A DNA stretch of 64,000 bases from an uncultured Erysipelotrichaceae bacterium. Lineage in GTDB: Bacteria > Bacillota_I > Bacilli_A > Erysipelotrichales > Erysipelotrichaceae. Below are positions 55,508 to 63,763 of the stretch, piece after piece. The stretch spans positions 87,619-151,618 of the forward strand of contig CADABS010000001.1 in the NCBI GenBank assembly GCA_902786245.1, read 5' to 3'. Every line of letters starts with the position of its first letter. Position 1 is the first letter of the stretch. The notes under the pieces were generated by a model. It did not search any database. It had not been told where the DNA came from and saw only the letters and a program-made list of their open reading frames with translations. The position numbers and the translations under genes were made by a program.

Positions 55508-56470
55508 TCAGTCATTGCCATGCAGGAGCCGTATTCCGTTACCGGAATAAATCTGTTCACGGATGCCGCTGTATTCTGCATTTGCGTCAAAATGCTTTTT
55601 CTTGGCAAGGATCACTCTGCCCGGTGAATGCGGGAAATCGCTGCCGTAAACAATACGGTCATCCGCCGCAGCCATTCTGAGCATCTGCAGCTGTACCGGT
55701 TCCGGATCGCCTGCGATATCGAAATACAGTTTTTCAAATTCAGCCTTTACATCCACCGTTTCCATCATGCCCATGGAAGCCAGGATTCCCGATACACCGG
55801 TAAATCTCTGCAGCATATACGGCAGGAATGAACCGCAGTGCGGAATGATCCAGCGGATATCCGGGAAACGGGTCATGATCCGGTTTGCGATCATATTCAG
55901 TACTGCTCTGGTCGTATCTGCCGGATACTCATAGATCGCTGCGACCGTACCCGTAATGACATTTTCCGGACGCTTTCTCGCACGGCAGGGATGGACGATC
56001 ACCAGCGCTTTTCTCCGGTTCCATTCCTCCATGACCGGATCAAAGACAGGATCTCCCAGATAAATGCCGCCCATATTTGTGGCAACTTTTACTCCGCATG
56101 CCCCAAGCGTATCGAGAACATATGCGGTTTCTGCCAGGGTTCCTTCAATATCCGGCAGAGGGACAATACCGGCAAAGCCGAACCTGTCCGGATGTTCTTT
56201 GACGATCAAAGCAGTCTCTTCATTGATCTCTCTTGCGGCGGTACGGGATTTCGCAGCATCGCCGTTATAGATATGGGGCACCGGTGCGGAAAGAACCGTA
56301 TAGTCAATTCCCGCTTCATCCATGAACGCAAGATGTTCTTCCGCGCTCCATTTCGGCAGCGGAAATCCGTCTTCTTCCATCGGGTCGATTCCAAGGTCAG
56401 CCATCGCTTTCCTGAATGCATCCGTTACCGGATGTGAATGAAAATCAATACACTGCATGGCTTTCATCAT
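55508..56470 (-). CDS. Amidohydrolase family protein (ACMSD-like metal-dependent hydrolase)
   Basis: 320 residues. IDFHSHP gives the first metal ligands; KVATNMGGIYLGDPVFDPVMEEWNRR, VIVHPCRARK and WIIPHCGSFLPYML carry the histidines and YGSDFPHSPG the aspartate. It resembles the decarboxylase/hydrolase branch with aminocarboxymuconate-semialdehyde decarboxylase. Substrate unknown. The start at 56470 (or 56467) follows AAAGGAGG. It is the first structural gene after TetR. Confidence 0.9.
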   Translation of the reverse strand: MMKAMQCIDFHSHPVTDAFRKAMADLGIDPMEEDGFPLPKWSAEEHLAFMDEAGIDYTVLSAPVPHIYNGDAAKSRTAAREINEETALIVKEHPDRFGFAGIVPLPDIEGTLAETAYVLDTLGACGVKVATNMGGIYLGDPVFDPVMEEWNRRKALVIVHPCRARKRPENVITGTVAAIYEYPADTTRAVLNMIANRIMTRFPDIRWIIPHCGSFLPYMLQRFTGVSGILASMGMMETVDVKAEFEKLYFDIAGDPEPVQLQMLRMAAADDRIVYGSDFPHSPGRVILAKKKHFDANAEYSGIREQIYSGNGIRLLHGND

Positions 56471-56496
56471 TTCGCCTCCTTTATGATGAATGCGTA

Positions 56497-57117
56497 TCAT
56501 CCCAGCAGCCTGATCAGGCAGCTGTATGTCAGTTCATAAACGCTCTGATATATGTAACGGATCCCTGCTTCCTGCATGGCAAGTCTCTGTTTTTCCGTGA
56601 CCGCCGTATACGGATAGATGCCGAACATGAACGGATAGAACATATAAATGAAGTTCTGCATATCCATAGAATCCATGTCAGGGCAGAACTTCTCCAGCAG
56701 CATCCGCATCAGCTGCATGCTGCGGCCGTAGGACTGCTTGAATGTATTCAGCAGTTCCTGCCGGCTGTTGGCTTCCATATCGTAATTGTTCATGGACAGA
56801 AGCTTCAGCAACTGTTCCCTTCCGGCCAGAGACTCCGCAATTTTATCTGCGAGTTCCGCTTTCGTCAGTTTCTCATTTTCATTCAGTATTTCTGTCAGTT
56901 CTTCATTCCAGCGTTCATACTCCCTCTGAAAGAGTCCCAGGAAGATCTCTTCCTTTGTTTCAAAGTAGTTATATATTGTCGGACGGGAAAAAGAAGTAAT
57001 CGTTCCGATTTCCTTCATCGTGATTTCACGGAAGCTCATCGTCTGATACAGCTGTTCGCAGGCATTGATGATTTCTTCTCTCTTCTGCTCAATCTGTTCC
57101 TGTGTCGCTTTTCTCAT
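56497..57117 (-). CDS. TetR family repressor of the flavoprotein operon
   Basis: 206 residues. The N-terminal HTH is MSFREITMKEIGTITSFSRPTIYNYFETKEEIFLGLF, over residues 27-63. The rest is helical ligand domain. It is the first gene of a seven-gene minus operon, with two inverted repeats in its own promoter. Ligand unknown; the operon content suggests a redox-active or electrophilic compound. Confidence 0.93.
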   Translation of the reverse strand: MRKATQEQIEQKREEIINACEQLYQTMSFREITMKEIGTITSFSRPTIYNYFETKEEIFLGLFQREYERWNEELTEILNENEKLTKAELADKIAESLAGREQLLKLLSMNNYDMEANSRQELLNTFKQSYGRSMQLMRMLLEKFCPDMDSMDMQNFIYMFYPFMFGIYPYTAVTEKQRLAMQEAGIRYIYQSVYELTYSCLIRLLG

Positions 57118-57134
57118 CTTGTATCTCCATAATG

Positions 57135-57149
57135 CTGACATTGTGTCAG
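57135..57149. promoter_or_regulatory. TetR operator 1 candidate
   Basis: CTGACA-TTG-TGTCAG, perfect 6-bp arms, at the predicted transcription start. It shares the TGACA half site with operator 2. Confidence 0.7.
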
Positions 57150-57156
57150 TATTATT

Positions 57157-57185
57157 ATCATATTAGTATTCTGACGCCGTGTCAA
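57157..57185 (-). promoter_or_regulatory. Promoter of the TetR-flavoprotein operon with operator 2
   Basis: Minus-strand TTGACA (57185-57180), 17-base spacer, TATGAT (57162-57157). The inverted repeat TGACRC-type pair at 57172-57184 covers the -35 and spacer, so binding would hide the -35. Confidence 0.8.
57172..57184. promoter_or_regulatory. TetR operator 2 candidate
   Basis: TGACG-CCG-TGTCA, 5-bp arms with one mismatch, on the -35 region. Confidence 0.6.
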
Positions 57186-57210
57186 TATGGCCAAGACCGG
57201 AACAGAGATG

Positions 57211-57240
57211 ATAAAAAGAAGCCGGAACTATCGCTCCGGA
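57211..57240 (-). terminator. Weak terminator after the SDR gene
   Basis: Minus strand CCGGA-GCGATAGT-TCCGG followed by CTTCTTTTT, 5-bp stem only. Confidence 0.5.
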
Positions 57241-57268
57241 CCCTGTGAACTCTGCTGCAAGCAGCCGT

Positions 57269-58024
57269 TCAGTGATTCATTCTTTCTGCAAACTTCCTGG
57301 TGACGGACCGCGGTGCAAGCCGTGAAAGAATATTCACGGTCTTGACAAAAACACCGGGATAGCAGAGCACCCTGCCCTCTTCAAGAGCTTTGATACCTGC
57401 TTCTGCAACATCCTCTGCACTGGCTGCCTTTCTGAACATCATTGATCCGCTTTTCATGGCAGCGGCCTTTTCAAATCCCGTCGCTGTCGGTCCAGGACAC
57501 AGTGCTGTCACAGTGACACCGGTCCCCCTGACTTCTTCGGCAAGGGCTTCTGAAAAACTGCGGATAAAAGCCTTGGATGCATAGTAGACAGACATATCCG
57601 GTCCGGCACAGAAGGAGGCAACGGAAGAAACATTGAGAATCTTCCCTTTTCTCCGCTCAATCATTCCCTTCAGGAAACAATGCGTCAGATGCATCACAGC
57701 TGTGATATTGACCTGTACCATATCATACTGTTTCTGCCAATCGCAGTCCGCAAAGCTTCCGTCATCGCCGAAGCCGGCATTGTTGATCAGGACATCGATC
57801 GTCAGACCGTTCTTACCGGTATAGTTATACACATCGAGTGCCGCATCCGGAACGGACAGGTCTGCCGGACATACATACACCCGGATCCCGTATTCATTTT
57901 CAAGCTGATCCTTCAGTGCATGCAGCTTTCCTTCACTTCTTGCCACAAGAACCAGATCATAGTGTTTCTTCGCACAGATCCTTGCGAATGCAAGACCGAG
58001 ACCGCCGGAAGCACCTGTAATCAA
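57269..58024 (-). CDS. Short-chain dehydrogenase/reductase
   Basis: 251 residues from a TTG at 58024. SDR motifs: ITGASGGLGLAFAR at the very start, NNAGFG, catalytic VSSVASFCAGPDMSVYYASKAF with Tyr-x3-Lys. ALCPGPTATGF follows. The better-placed ATG at 58035 with GGAG is one base out of frame; an extra A there would give MNTALITGAS. Hence the true start is probably affected by a 1-base deletion, or a TTG is used. It is 67 bp downstream of the radical SAM gene. Confidence 0.88.
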   Translation of the reverse strand: MITGASGGLGLAFARICAKKHYDLVLVARSEGKLHALKDQLENEYGIRVYVCPADLSVPDAALDVYNYTGKNGLTIDVLINNAGFGDDGSFADCDWQKQYDMVQVNITAVMHLTHCFLKGMIERRKGKILNVSSVASFCAGPDMSVYYASKAFIRSFSEALAEEVRGTGVTVTALCPGPTATGFEKAAAMKSGSMMFRKAASAEDVAEAGIKALEEGRVLCYPGVFVKTVNILSRLAPRSVTRKFAERMNH

Positions 58025-58091
58025 TGCTGTATCATTTTCTTCTCCTGCTGTCTGAACTCAACTTTTTGTTTCAGAACGGCTGTTCAGTGAT

Positions 58092-59009
58092 TCAGACGGA
58101 TCTGTTTCTCTTACCGCTGTTGGCGGTTCCGCGGACCTCTTCGTGATAGAAATAGTCCACGATCGTCGGATGCCCCTGCGGAACTCTTTCATACGGCGTT
58201 TCATTGTCGATGAAACGGCATCCGTACTTCTCTGCAATTGCTTCCGCTTTCTTTTCGAGAGCTTCGAAATAGCTGCGGTTCTTCTTTCTGTAGATCTCAT
58301 CATAGAGCGGTACAAGATCCGGATACTTCTCTGCAATATAATCCAGGATCGTCTTTTTGAATCCGCCGCGCAGATTCAGATTTTCCAGCCAGACCAGATC
58401 GCACTGGTCCTTTGCGCGTTCGATGATCGCTTCGATATCCGTGATGCCGGGGAATACCGGAGAAACGAAACATACCGTACGGATGCCGGCATCATACACC
58501 TGCTTCATCGCCGCAAGCCTTCTTTCAATACTGACCGCATCATCCATATCTTCGCAGAACTGTTCGTCCAGTGTGTTTACGGACCAGGATACCGTCAGTC
58601 TGTTCTTCTGATTGATTTCCTTCAGCAGATCAAGGTCGCGCAGCACAAGATCGGACTTCGTGCAGATCAGGATATCCGCACCGCTGTTCTTCAGTTCCTG
58701 CAGGACCGTTCTGGTTCTGCCGTAGATTTCTTCCTGCGGAAGATATCCGTCGGTGACAGTGCCGATGATGACTTTCTGTCCGGCATATTTCTTCGGATCT
58801 TTGATTGCGGGCCATGTCTTTACATCCAGAAAGGTTCCCCATTCCTCTGTATGTCCGGTAAACCGCTTCATAAACGATGCATAGCAGTACCTGCAGCCAT
58901 GGGTGCATCCGACATAGGGATTGACCGCATATCCGCCGAGCGGACCGTTCGATTTTGTCATGATATTCTTTGTTTCAACATACCCTGTTTTAATTTCGGG
59001 ATTCAGCAT
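58092..59009 (-). CDS. Radical SAM protein of the SPL/Rv2578c-type family
   Basis: 305 residues. The iron-sulfur motif is CTHGCRYCYA (C-x3-C-x2-C). GTVTDGYLPQEEIYGRTR and ILICTKSDLVLRDLDLL follow the SPL-like pattern; VWLENLNLRGG is near the C-terminus. SPL enzymes repair the spore photoproduct, but many members have unknown substrates. It overlaps the upstream gene by 7 bp. Confidence 0.92.
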   Translation of the reverse strand: MLNPEIKTGYVETKNIMTKSNGPLGGYAVNPYVGCTHGCRYCYASFMKRFTGHTEEWGTFLDVKTWPAIKDPKKYAGQKVIIGTVTDGYLPQEEIYGRTRTVLQELKNSGADILICTKSDLVLRDLDLLKEINQKNRLTVSWSVNTLDEQFCEDMDDAVSIERRLAAMKQVYDAGIRTVCFVSPVFPGITDIEAIIERAKDQCDLVWLENLNLRGGFKKTILDYIAEKYPDLVPLYDEIYRKKNRSYFEALEKKAEAIAEKYGCRFIDNETPYERVPQGHPTIVDYFYHEEVRGTANSGKRNRSV

Positions 59010-59686
59010 GATTTCCGTACCTCCAATACGCTTTCAAATGCACCAGGAAGCTCCTGCACCATATTCTCTCCGCCAATGATTTCCACCAGGTCTTCCTTCA
59101 TAAATACCGGAATGCCAAGTGCATGTGCCTGTGCCGTCAGGCTGTAGGCCCATGCCGGTTCCGTATGTACTTTCTTCTTCATCGCACCGGTCATCGTACC
59201 GATCACGATCCAGTCAATTTCGGAAAGATCCACCTCTCCGGGATCGTCAAAGAGCGGTTCGAATGTTACATGGTAATGTTTTGCTTTGACATTTTCCTTT
59301 AATGCCTGCAGCCGCCAGAGTTCTGATTTCCTAGTCACAGTTACTCCGAACCAGGCATTGGGCAGATCTGTACTGATCTGCAGCAGATCCGGCCGCTTTG
59401 TCAGTAAGAGAGCCTGGTGTCCGGGATTGTCCCGCAGTCTGCAGAAAACCGCTTCCAGCCATTCCTTGTTCCATGCGGATAAGTCGCTCATGCCGGTCAG
59501 CAGCCAGTTTCCCGGTTTTTTCCGTTCCAGGATCTGCAGCTTCTGCGGATAGTATTCAGGCCTGGAAAAATCATCTGTGATATGAAATCTGCGGCAATTG
59601 TTCCGGGCATAGCAGTAGCTGCATCCGACCGGACAGCCGATCACAAGATTCAGGTTTCTGATCAGATCTTTGATACACTGCGTCAT
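59003..59686 (-). CDS. DUF5131/Gp37-Gp68-type radical SAM-like protein
   Basis: 227 residues from the ATG at 59686. LNLVIGCPVGCSYCYARNNC has a C-x3-C-x2-C cluster motif; LLTKRPDLLQISTDLPNAWFGVTVTRKSE split and WIVIGTMTGAMKKKVHTEPAW are family features. These are phage- and chromosome-borne proteins of unknown function. It overlaps MarR by 4 bp and the SPL-type gene by 7 bp, which suggests a joint role. Confidence 0.9.
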   Translation of the reverse strand: MTQCIKDLIRNLNLVIGCPVGCSYCYARNNCRRFHITDDFSRPEYYPQKLQILERKKPGNWLLTGMSDLSAWNKEWLEAVFCRLRDNPGHQALLLTKRPDLLQISTDLPNAWFGVTVTRKSELWRLQALKENVKAKHYHVTFEPLFDDPGEVDLSEIDWIVIGTMTGAMKKKVHTEPAWAYSLTAQAHALGIPVFMKEDLVEIIGGENMVQELPGAFESVLEVRKSC

Positions 59687-60120
59687 TTCGGCTGCCACCT
59701 CTCCAGATTCATACGGATCCGGTCGAGATAGCTCTCCGCAGCCTTTACTTCTTCCTCCGTAAATCCCTGATAATAGATATCGCCCATTTCTTCCGACAGC
59801 GCGATATAGTCATTTTCAAGATTTCTTGCTTTATCCGTCAGAAACAAAAGTGTTTTCCGTTTATCCGCATCATCCTGTCTGCGTACGATCAGTCCGGCTT
59901 TCTCCATTCTTTCAAGCATTGTCGTCAGCGAAGTGATCGCCAGTCCGCATTTTTCGGATACGGTCTTGATCGGTACACCGTCTGCCTGGAACAGGACATA
60001 GAGGATCCTTCCCTGGGCTCCGTTGAACTCTTCAATACCCCGCTCTGCCAGAATCTTTTCAAATATACGGTCGCCGAGCTGCTTGATCTTGGAAACCTGA
60101 AATCCTCCGTTTATTCTCAT
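59683..60120 (-). CDS. MarR family regulator
   Basis: 145 residues. A winged helix (FNGAQGRILYVLFQADGVPIKTVSEKCGLAIT split, LERMEKAGLIVRRQDDADKR) is flanked by dimerisation helices. AGGAG precedes the ATG. It heads the operon with both radical-SAM-type genes and the SDR, and has palindromic sites in its promoter, so autoregulation is expected. Confidence 0.94.
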   Translation of the reverse strand: MRINGGFQVSKIKQLGDRIFEKILAERGIEEFNGAQGRILYVLFQADGVPIKTVSEKCGLAITSLTTMLERMEKAGLIVRRQDDADKRKTLLFLTDKARNLENDYIALSEEMGDIYYQGFTEEEVKAAESYLDRIRMNLERWQPK

Positions 60121-60129
60121 ACAATCGCT

Positions 60130-60160
60130 CCTATATAGTACCTTTTAATACTATATAGTA
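60130..60160. promoter_or_regulatory. Paired MarR operator candidates
   Basis: Perfect palindrome TACTATATAGTA at 60149-60160 covers the -10. A second copy, CTATATAGTA at 60131-60140, lies 20 bp downstream in the leader, a spacing of two helical turns. Confidence 0.65.
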
Positions 60161-60178
60161 GTAATATGTGCATGTCAA
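60150..60178 (-). promoter_or_regulatory. Promoter of the MarR-radical SAM operon
   Basis: Minus-strand TTGACA (60178-60173), 17-base spacer, TATAGT (60155-60150). The -35 overlaps the stop of the small membrane gene upstream. Confidence 0.8.
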
Positions 60179-60462
60179 TGCAATGTGTGCCAGACAGCCG
60201 AAAAAGAACTGCAGGTGTTCATGCATCCGCAGTTCTTTCTTCTGTACAGCGAAATGAGACAGCCTGGAATGATCAGAAGCGGATGGATATACCACAGCAA
60301 TTCACATTCTTCACTCAGCGGAATCAGTCCGGTATACGATACGGAATACCGGTGCAATTGTTTCATGCATTCCTGCCGGCAGAACAAATATGAAAACCAT
60401 AATATGAACAGGAATACTGCTGTACAGAATCCATCCGATACCCATACTTTTTTCATATCCAT
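60175..60462 (-). CDS. Small two-helix membrane protein
   Basis: 95 residues from the ATG at 60462 (AGAGG upstream). GFCTAVFLFILWFSYLF and LLWYIHPLLIIPGCLISLY are predicted membrane helices; the tail is cysteine-rich and basic. No family is recognised. The stop overlaps the -35 of the MarR promoter. The longer frame to 60588 has no ribosome site. Confidence 0.5.
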   Translation of the reverse strand: MDMKKVWVSDGFCTAVFLFILWFSYLFCRQECMKQLHRYSVSYTGLIPLSEECELLWYIHPLLIIPGCLISLYRRKNCGCMNTCSSFSAVWHTLH

Positions 60463-60500
60463 ATCATATACCTCTGCCTGTGCAGACTGACAGGCATTCT

Positions 60501-61574
60501 TCAGGACTGCGCATTCCGATGACAGATTTCCGCTGCCTGATAAGAATAATCCATGATCAGGTCTCTCATTTCCAGATGATTGACCCACTGCATATCGATC
60601 TGATCGAGGCCCAGATATGCGCCAAGGATATTTCCTGCAATCGCTGCAGTGGAATCAGAATCACCGGAGTGATTCGCAGCACAGATCAGTGCCTTTTTCA
60701 GCTGATCCGGATATTTCACGCAGCTGTAAACCGCTATTGCCAGAGCTTCATCCCCGGTCCAGCCGCCGCCGAGTGTTTCAATCGCTTCGACATCGTTCCA
60801 TTGCTCTGCACTCATCGCAATCGCTCTGCGCAGAAGCGCTTCAAGTTCATTCATATATTCTGCATATTCCGGAAACTGCCCGGCGGTTTCCTGTATCACC
60901 TTCTCAATGATCTCTTTCAGCGCTGTTTTTTCTGTATCTCCCCAGATACACCGATGGACAATGCCGCTGAGAATACCTGCAGGCAGCCAGCCAAGGGGAT
61001 GGCCATGGGTGATGGCTGCAGCCTTCGCCCCTTCCAGAACAGGATTTGTGATAAACGGGAAAAAACCGAGCGGTGCTGTACGCATGACACCGCCGCAGCC
61101 CTTGGAATCGTTGATTGGGTTCTCAATGGTACCCATCTCACCGCTGGAAAGCGCATGGAGACATGTATTTCCCGGTGCTCTCCGTACATTCATTGCCTCT
61201 TCTTTGAGCAGAGAACTGATACTGTCAAACTTATCATTGTTATTCACCGGCTCAATGCCCTGCGTCTTGAGCCAGGATAAATATGCCTGCCAGATATATA
61301 CAGAAAGCGGTGCACCGGTTCCCTTATTTTCCGCTCTGCAATAGCCGAGTATGATACCCTCAAGGGTAAATAAAGTCATCTGGGTATCATCAGAAAAGAC
61401 AGCTCTGTCATCATAGAGATACAGTTTCTGAATTCCGTTTTCTCCAAAACGGAAGCGGATCGTATCCCATTCTTCAAATTCGATTTCATAGCCTAGAGCA
61501 TCTCCAATAGCCCCTCCAAGCAGACAGCCGGCTATTCTGCTGGTCAGCGCACGTCTTTCGTATTTTTCTGTCAT
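60501..61574 (-). CDS. ADP-ribosylglycohydrolase (DraG/ARH family)
   Basis: 357 residues from 61574, with GGAGG upstream. LGGAIGDALGYEIEFEEWD starts the ARH fold; VFSDDTQMTLFTLEG and HSGDSDSTAAIAGNILGAYLG are the metal-binding loops of ARH enzymes. The family removes ADP-ribose from proteins, nucleic acids or small molecules. The frame continues to 61805 upstream but without a ribosome site. No ADP-ribosyltransferase is seen in the window. Confidence 0.93.
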   Translation of the reverse strand: MTEKYERRALTSRIAGCLLGGAIGDALGYEIEFEEWDTIRFRFGENGIQKLYLYDDRAVFSDDTQMTLFTLEGIILGYCRAENKGTGAPLSVYIWQAYLSWLKTQGIEPVNNNDKFDSISSLLKEEAMNVRRAPGNTCLHALSSGEMGTIENPINDSKGCGGVMRTAPLGFFPFITNPVLEGAKAAAITHGHPLGWLPAGILSGIVHRCIWGDTEKTALKEIIEKVIQETAGQFPEYAEYMNELEALLRRAIAMSAEQWNDVEAIETLGGGWTGDEALAIAVYSCVKYPDQLKKALICAANHSGDSDSTAAIAGNILGAYLGLDQIDMQWVNHLEMRDLIMDYSYQAAEICHRNAQS

Positions 61575-62010
61575 CATTCCCTCCTTTGCGCAGCCCTTTT
61601 TCTGTACACTGTCACTGACTTCAGATATCCCTTCCATTGCACAGAAGCAGCTGTACATCCATTCTTTCAATACTTCTCTGTTTATCCGGTTCTGCCTGTC
61701 TGGCAGATCCGTCTTTCTGTGCCGAAACAGATGCGGATGTTTCCTTAAGTACATCATCCGTGATTGCTTATGCATATCTATCATGCAGGAAACAGGAAGA
61801 AACATGGTCGCATGGGAAGCGACAAAAAGAGATCCTGTTCAAAAGAACGTCTGTATGCTGCGGAATGCAGTTACAGACGTTCATCATCAAAACGGATCTG
61901 CATCCGGTTTGATATCTTAGATTACGATTCGCTTTTTATGCGGCTCCTGATGGCATTGATGATCTGCAGACCGTCAGTTTCAGAAAGAGTTTGTCGGCTG
62001 CATAAGTAAA
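61575..62010. other. Intergenic stretch, no convincing gene
   Basis: About 435 bp. It holds the terminator of the PaaK-like gene (61841-61882), another short hairpin (GTCGC-ATGGGAA-GCGAC near 61808), and a 30-codon frame overlapping the PaaK stop (61922-62014). No promoter of good quality for the glycohydrolase gene was found. Confidence 0.6.
61841..61882 (-). terminator. Terminator downstream of the PaaK-like gene
   Basis: Minus-strand arms GAACGTCTGTA / TACAGACGTTC, 11 bp perfect, with an inner CTGC/GCAG pair, followed by TTTTG. Confidence 0.65.
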
Positions 62011-63348
62011 TCATTTCTCAGGCAATGCAGCTCTGTAAACATGCTTGAACTTTCCGCTGACAGGATCTGCCTGCGGCGGCTGATCGGACAGATTGATTTC
62101 CATATTCTCCAGACCTTTGCTTTTGAAGAAAGCCAGCAGTTCCCGTTTCGCTTCCGCAAATCCCTGCTCTTTCCGGTCACTGACAAGCCGAAGTTCAAGC
62201 TGCTTCGGTCCTGTCTGGATCAGCTGGAATCTTTGAATGCATTTGATTTCTTCAAGAATCTTATACAGCGACATCGGCGCGGTCTTTACGCCATTTTCAA
62301 ATGCAAGTGTATCATCGGTCCGTCCTTCGATCTCAAGCCAGAGTGTATTTTTGCCGCACCTGCATTTTTCATGATGAACGATGATCCGGTCTGTCAGTTC
62401 ATAACGGATAAACGGCTGAATATAGTTTGCAAGATTTGTGATCAGTACTTTGTCTGAGAGAACCCCGTACCCCACAGGGCGGTTATCATGATCGACCGGT
62501 TCAACGATTACCCAGTCTTCATTGATATGCAGATGTCCTTCCGAGCATTCACAGGCGATCTCGCCGGCCTCTGTACAGGAATAATGCGTCTGTACATAGC
62601 ATCCGAATTTATCCTGCAGCTTTCTGCGTACTTTGTCCGTCAGCAGCTCTCCGCCGGTAATGACAACGTCAGGATGTATCGTCAGTTCATCATAATCTGC
62701 CAGCAGTGCAAGATTGGACGGGTAGCCGCTGAGCATTGCCGGATCAAAAGCATTCAGTTCCCTGATGATCTGCGCTTCCGGCGCATTGACATCGACTGTG
62801 ATTTTTGTCTTTTTACGGGGCATTTTAAGTTGTAAATAACGGGACATCCCGCAGGCCAGGTAAAAACCGTAATCGGCAAATACCCCTGCTGTTTTCTTTC
62901 CGTGCCGCATAAAGGCCTTGAAATCCTCCTGCCTCGCGAAGGTCCTCAACGCCGCAACGGCAGAAGAAACATCAATACAGTTCTGATCGTACAGCACGAC
63001 TGCCGGATTACCTGTGGAACCGGATGTCTTAAAGACAAGATACTTGTCATCAAGCATGCGGCCGATATGGTCCGGATCTTTACAATACCCGTCAATTCTT
63101 TTCATCGTCACATGACGGTCGGTCACAACACGGTCAAAGGCCGCCATCATTTCAGGCTTAGTCACAGGCGGAAGATCTTCAAGACAAAAGTCTTCGCCTA
63201 TGTTTTTATAGAGATCTTTATAAAACGGACTGTTTTCCTTCGCAAAACCGACCAGTTTTTTCAGCCTGTCTTTCTGTACTTTTGCAAGCTGATCCCTTGA
63301 ACAGCCGTTTCCCCGATATGTTTTGATCATCGCACGGATCAGACCCAT
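62011..63348 (-). CDS. Phenylacetate-CoA ligase-like adenylate-forming enzyme (PaaK/CapK family)
   Basis: 445 residues. ATP-binding FKTSGSTGNPAVVLYDQ, VVITGGELLTDKVRRKLQDKFG split, HYSCTEAGEIACECSEGHLH with likely zinc cysteines, and the C-terminal lid DRIIVHHEKCRCGKNTLWLEIEGR split. It activates a carboxylate with ATP, and CoA or another carrier as acceptor; the acid is unknown, and phenylacetate need not be the substrate. GGAGG precedes the ATG at 63348. Confidence 0.9.
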   Translation of the reverse strand: MGLIRAMIKTYRGNGCSRDQLAKVQKDRLKKLVGFAKENSPFYKDLYKNIGEDFCLEDLPPVTKPEMMAAFDRVVTDRHVTMKRIDGYCKDPDHIGRMLDDKYLVFKTSGSTGNPAVVLYDQNCIDVSSAVAALRTFARQEDFKAFMRHGKKTAGVFADYGFYLACGMSRYLQLKMPRKKTKITVDVNAPEAQIIRELNAFDPAMLSGYPSNLALLADYDELTIHPDVVITGGELLTDKVRRKLQDKFGCYVQTHYSCTEAGEIACECSEGHLHINEDWVIVEPVDHDNRPVGYGVLSDKVLITNLANYIQPFIRYELTDRIIVHHEKCRCGKNTLWLEIEGRTDDTLAFENGVKTAPMSLYKILEEIKCIQRFQLIQTGPKQLELRLVSDRKEQGFAEAKRELLAFFKSKGLENMEINLSDQPPQADPVSGKFKHVYRAALPEK

Positions 63349-63763
63349 ATACTTTTCCTCCTGCAGCACAAACTATACTGACAAACATCTTTTTCCGGGC
63401 ATCGAAACTGTTGCTGCAGCAGCGGATTCTCTCGGTTTTTTCTTACCGCTCCAAATGTTATCCATCACATGTAGTAGCAAACGGACGAGCCACCTTTTCA
63501 TTTTCTTTTGCAGCTTTCCAGGAGTTTTCATTTGAAGCGATATATTGCACTTGATTGCTTGCGACTTTCAGCTTAAAGCATTGTTTCATGTTATCATCTG
63601 AAAGATTGATCAGTTCGATTTTCATTTTTGATTGCTCTCTGTTCTATATTCTCTCAGATACTCCGCATCTTTCGGCTCATAGGGCACTAAAATGAAGTCC
63701 TTCTTTTGGTGGTACAAGCAGCATACCGTCTCGACGTCGTTTCACGTGGGCAACAGAAACTGA
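63349..63763. other. Decayed intergenic region
   Basis: Contains the N-terminal GNAT remnant (63458-63625) and, further right, short coding-like fragments on the minus strand, for example a frame reading KKDFILVPYEPKDAEYLREY at about 63630-63690 with no start. The region looks like remains of earlier genes beside the element at the window end. Confidence 0.5.
63458..63625 (-). pseudogene. N-terminal fragment of a GNAT acetyltransferase
   Basis: 55 residues: MKIELINLSDDNMKQCFKLK, then QVQYIASNENSWKAAKEN, matching the start of PaiA/BltD-type spermidine-like acetyltransferases. The frame ends where the acetyl-CoA domain should begin; no continuation was found downstream. Codons are more AT-rich than in the rest of the window. 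Confidence 0.6.

Noticed and set aside
61637..61912. 91-codon plus-strand frame in the 61.6-61.9 kb gap
   Set aside because: No ribosome site, and it reads through a terminator hairpin; composition is not protein-like.
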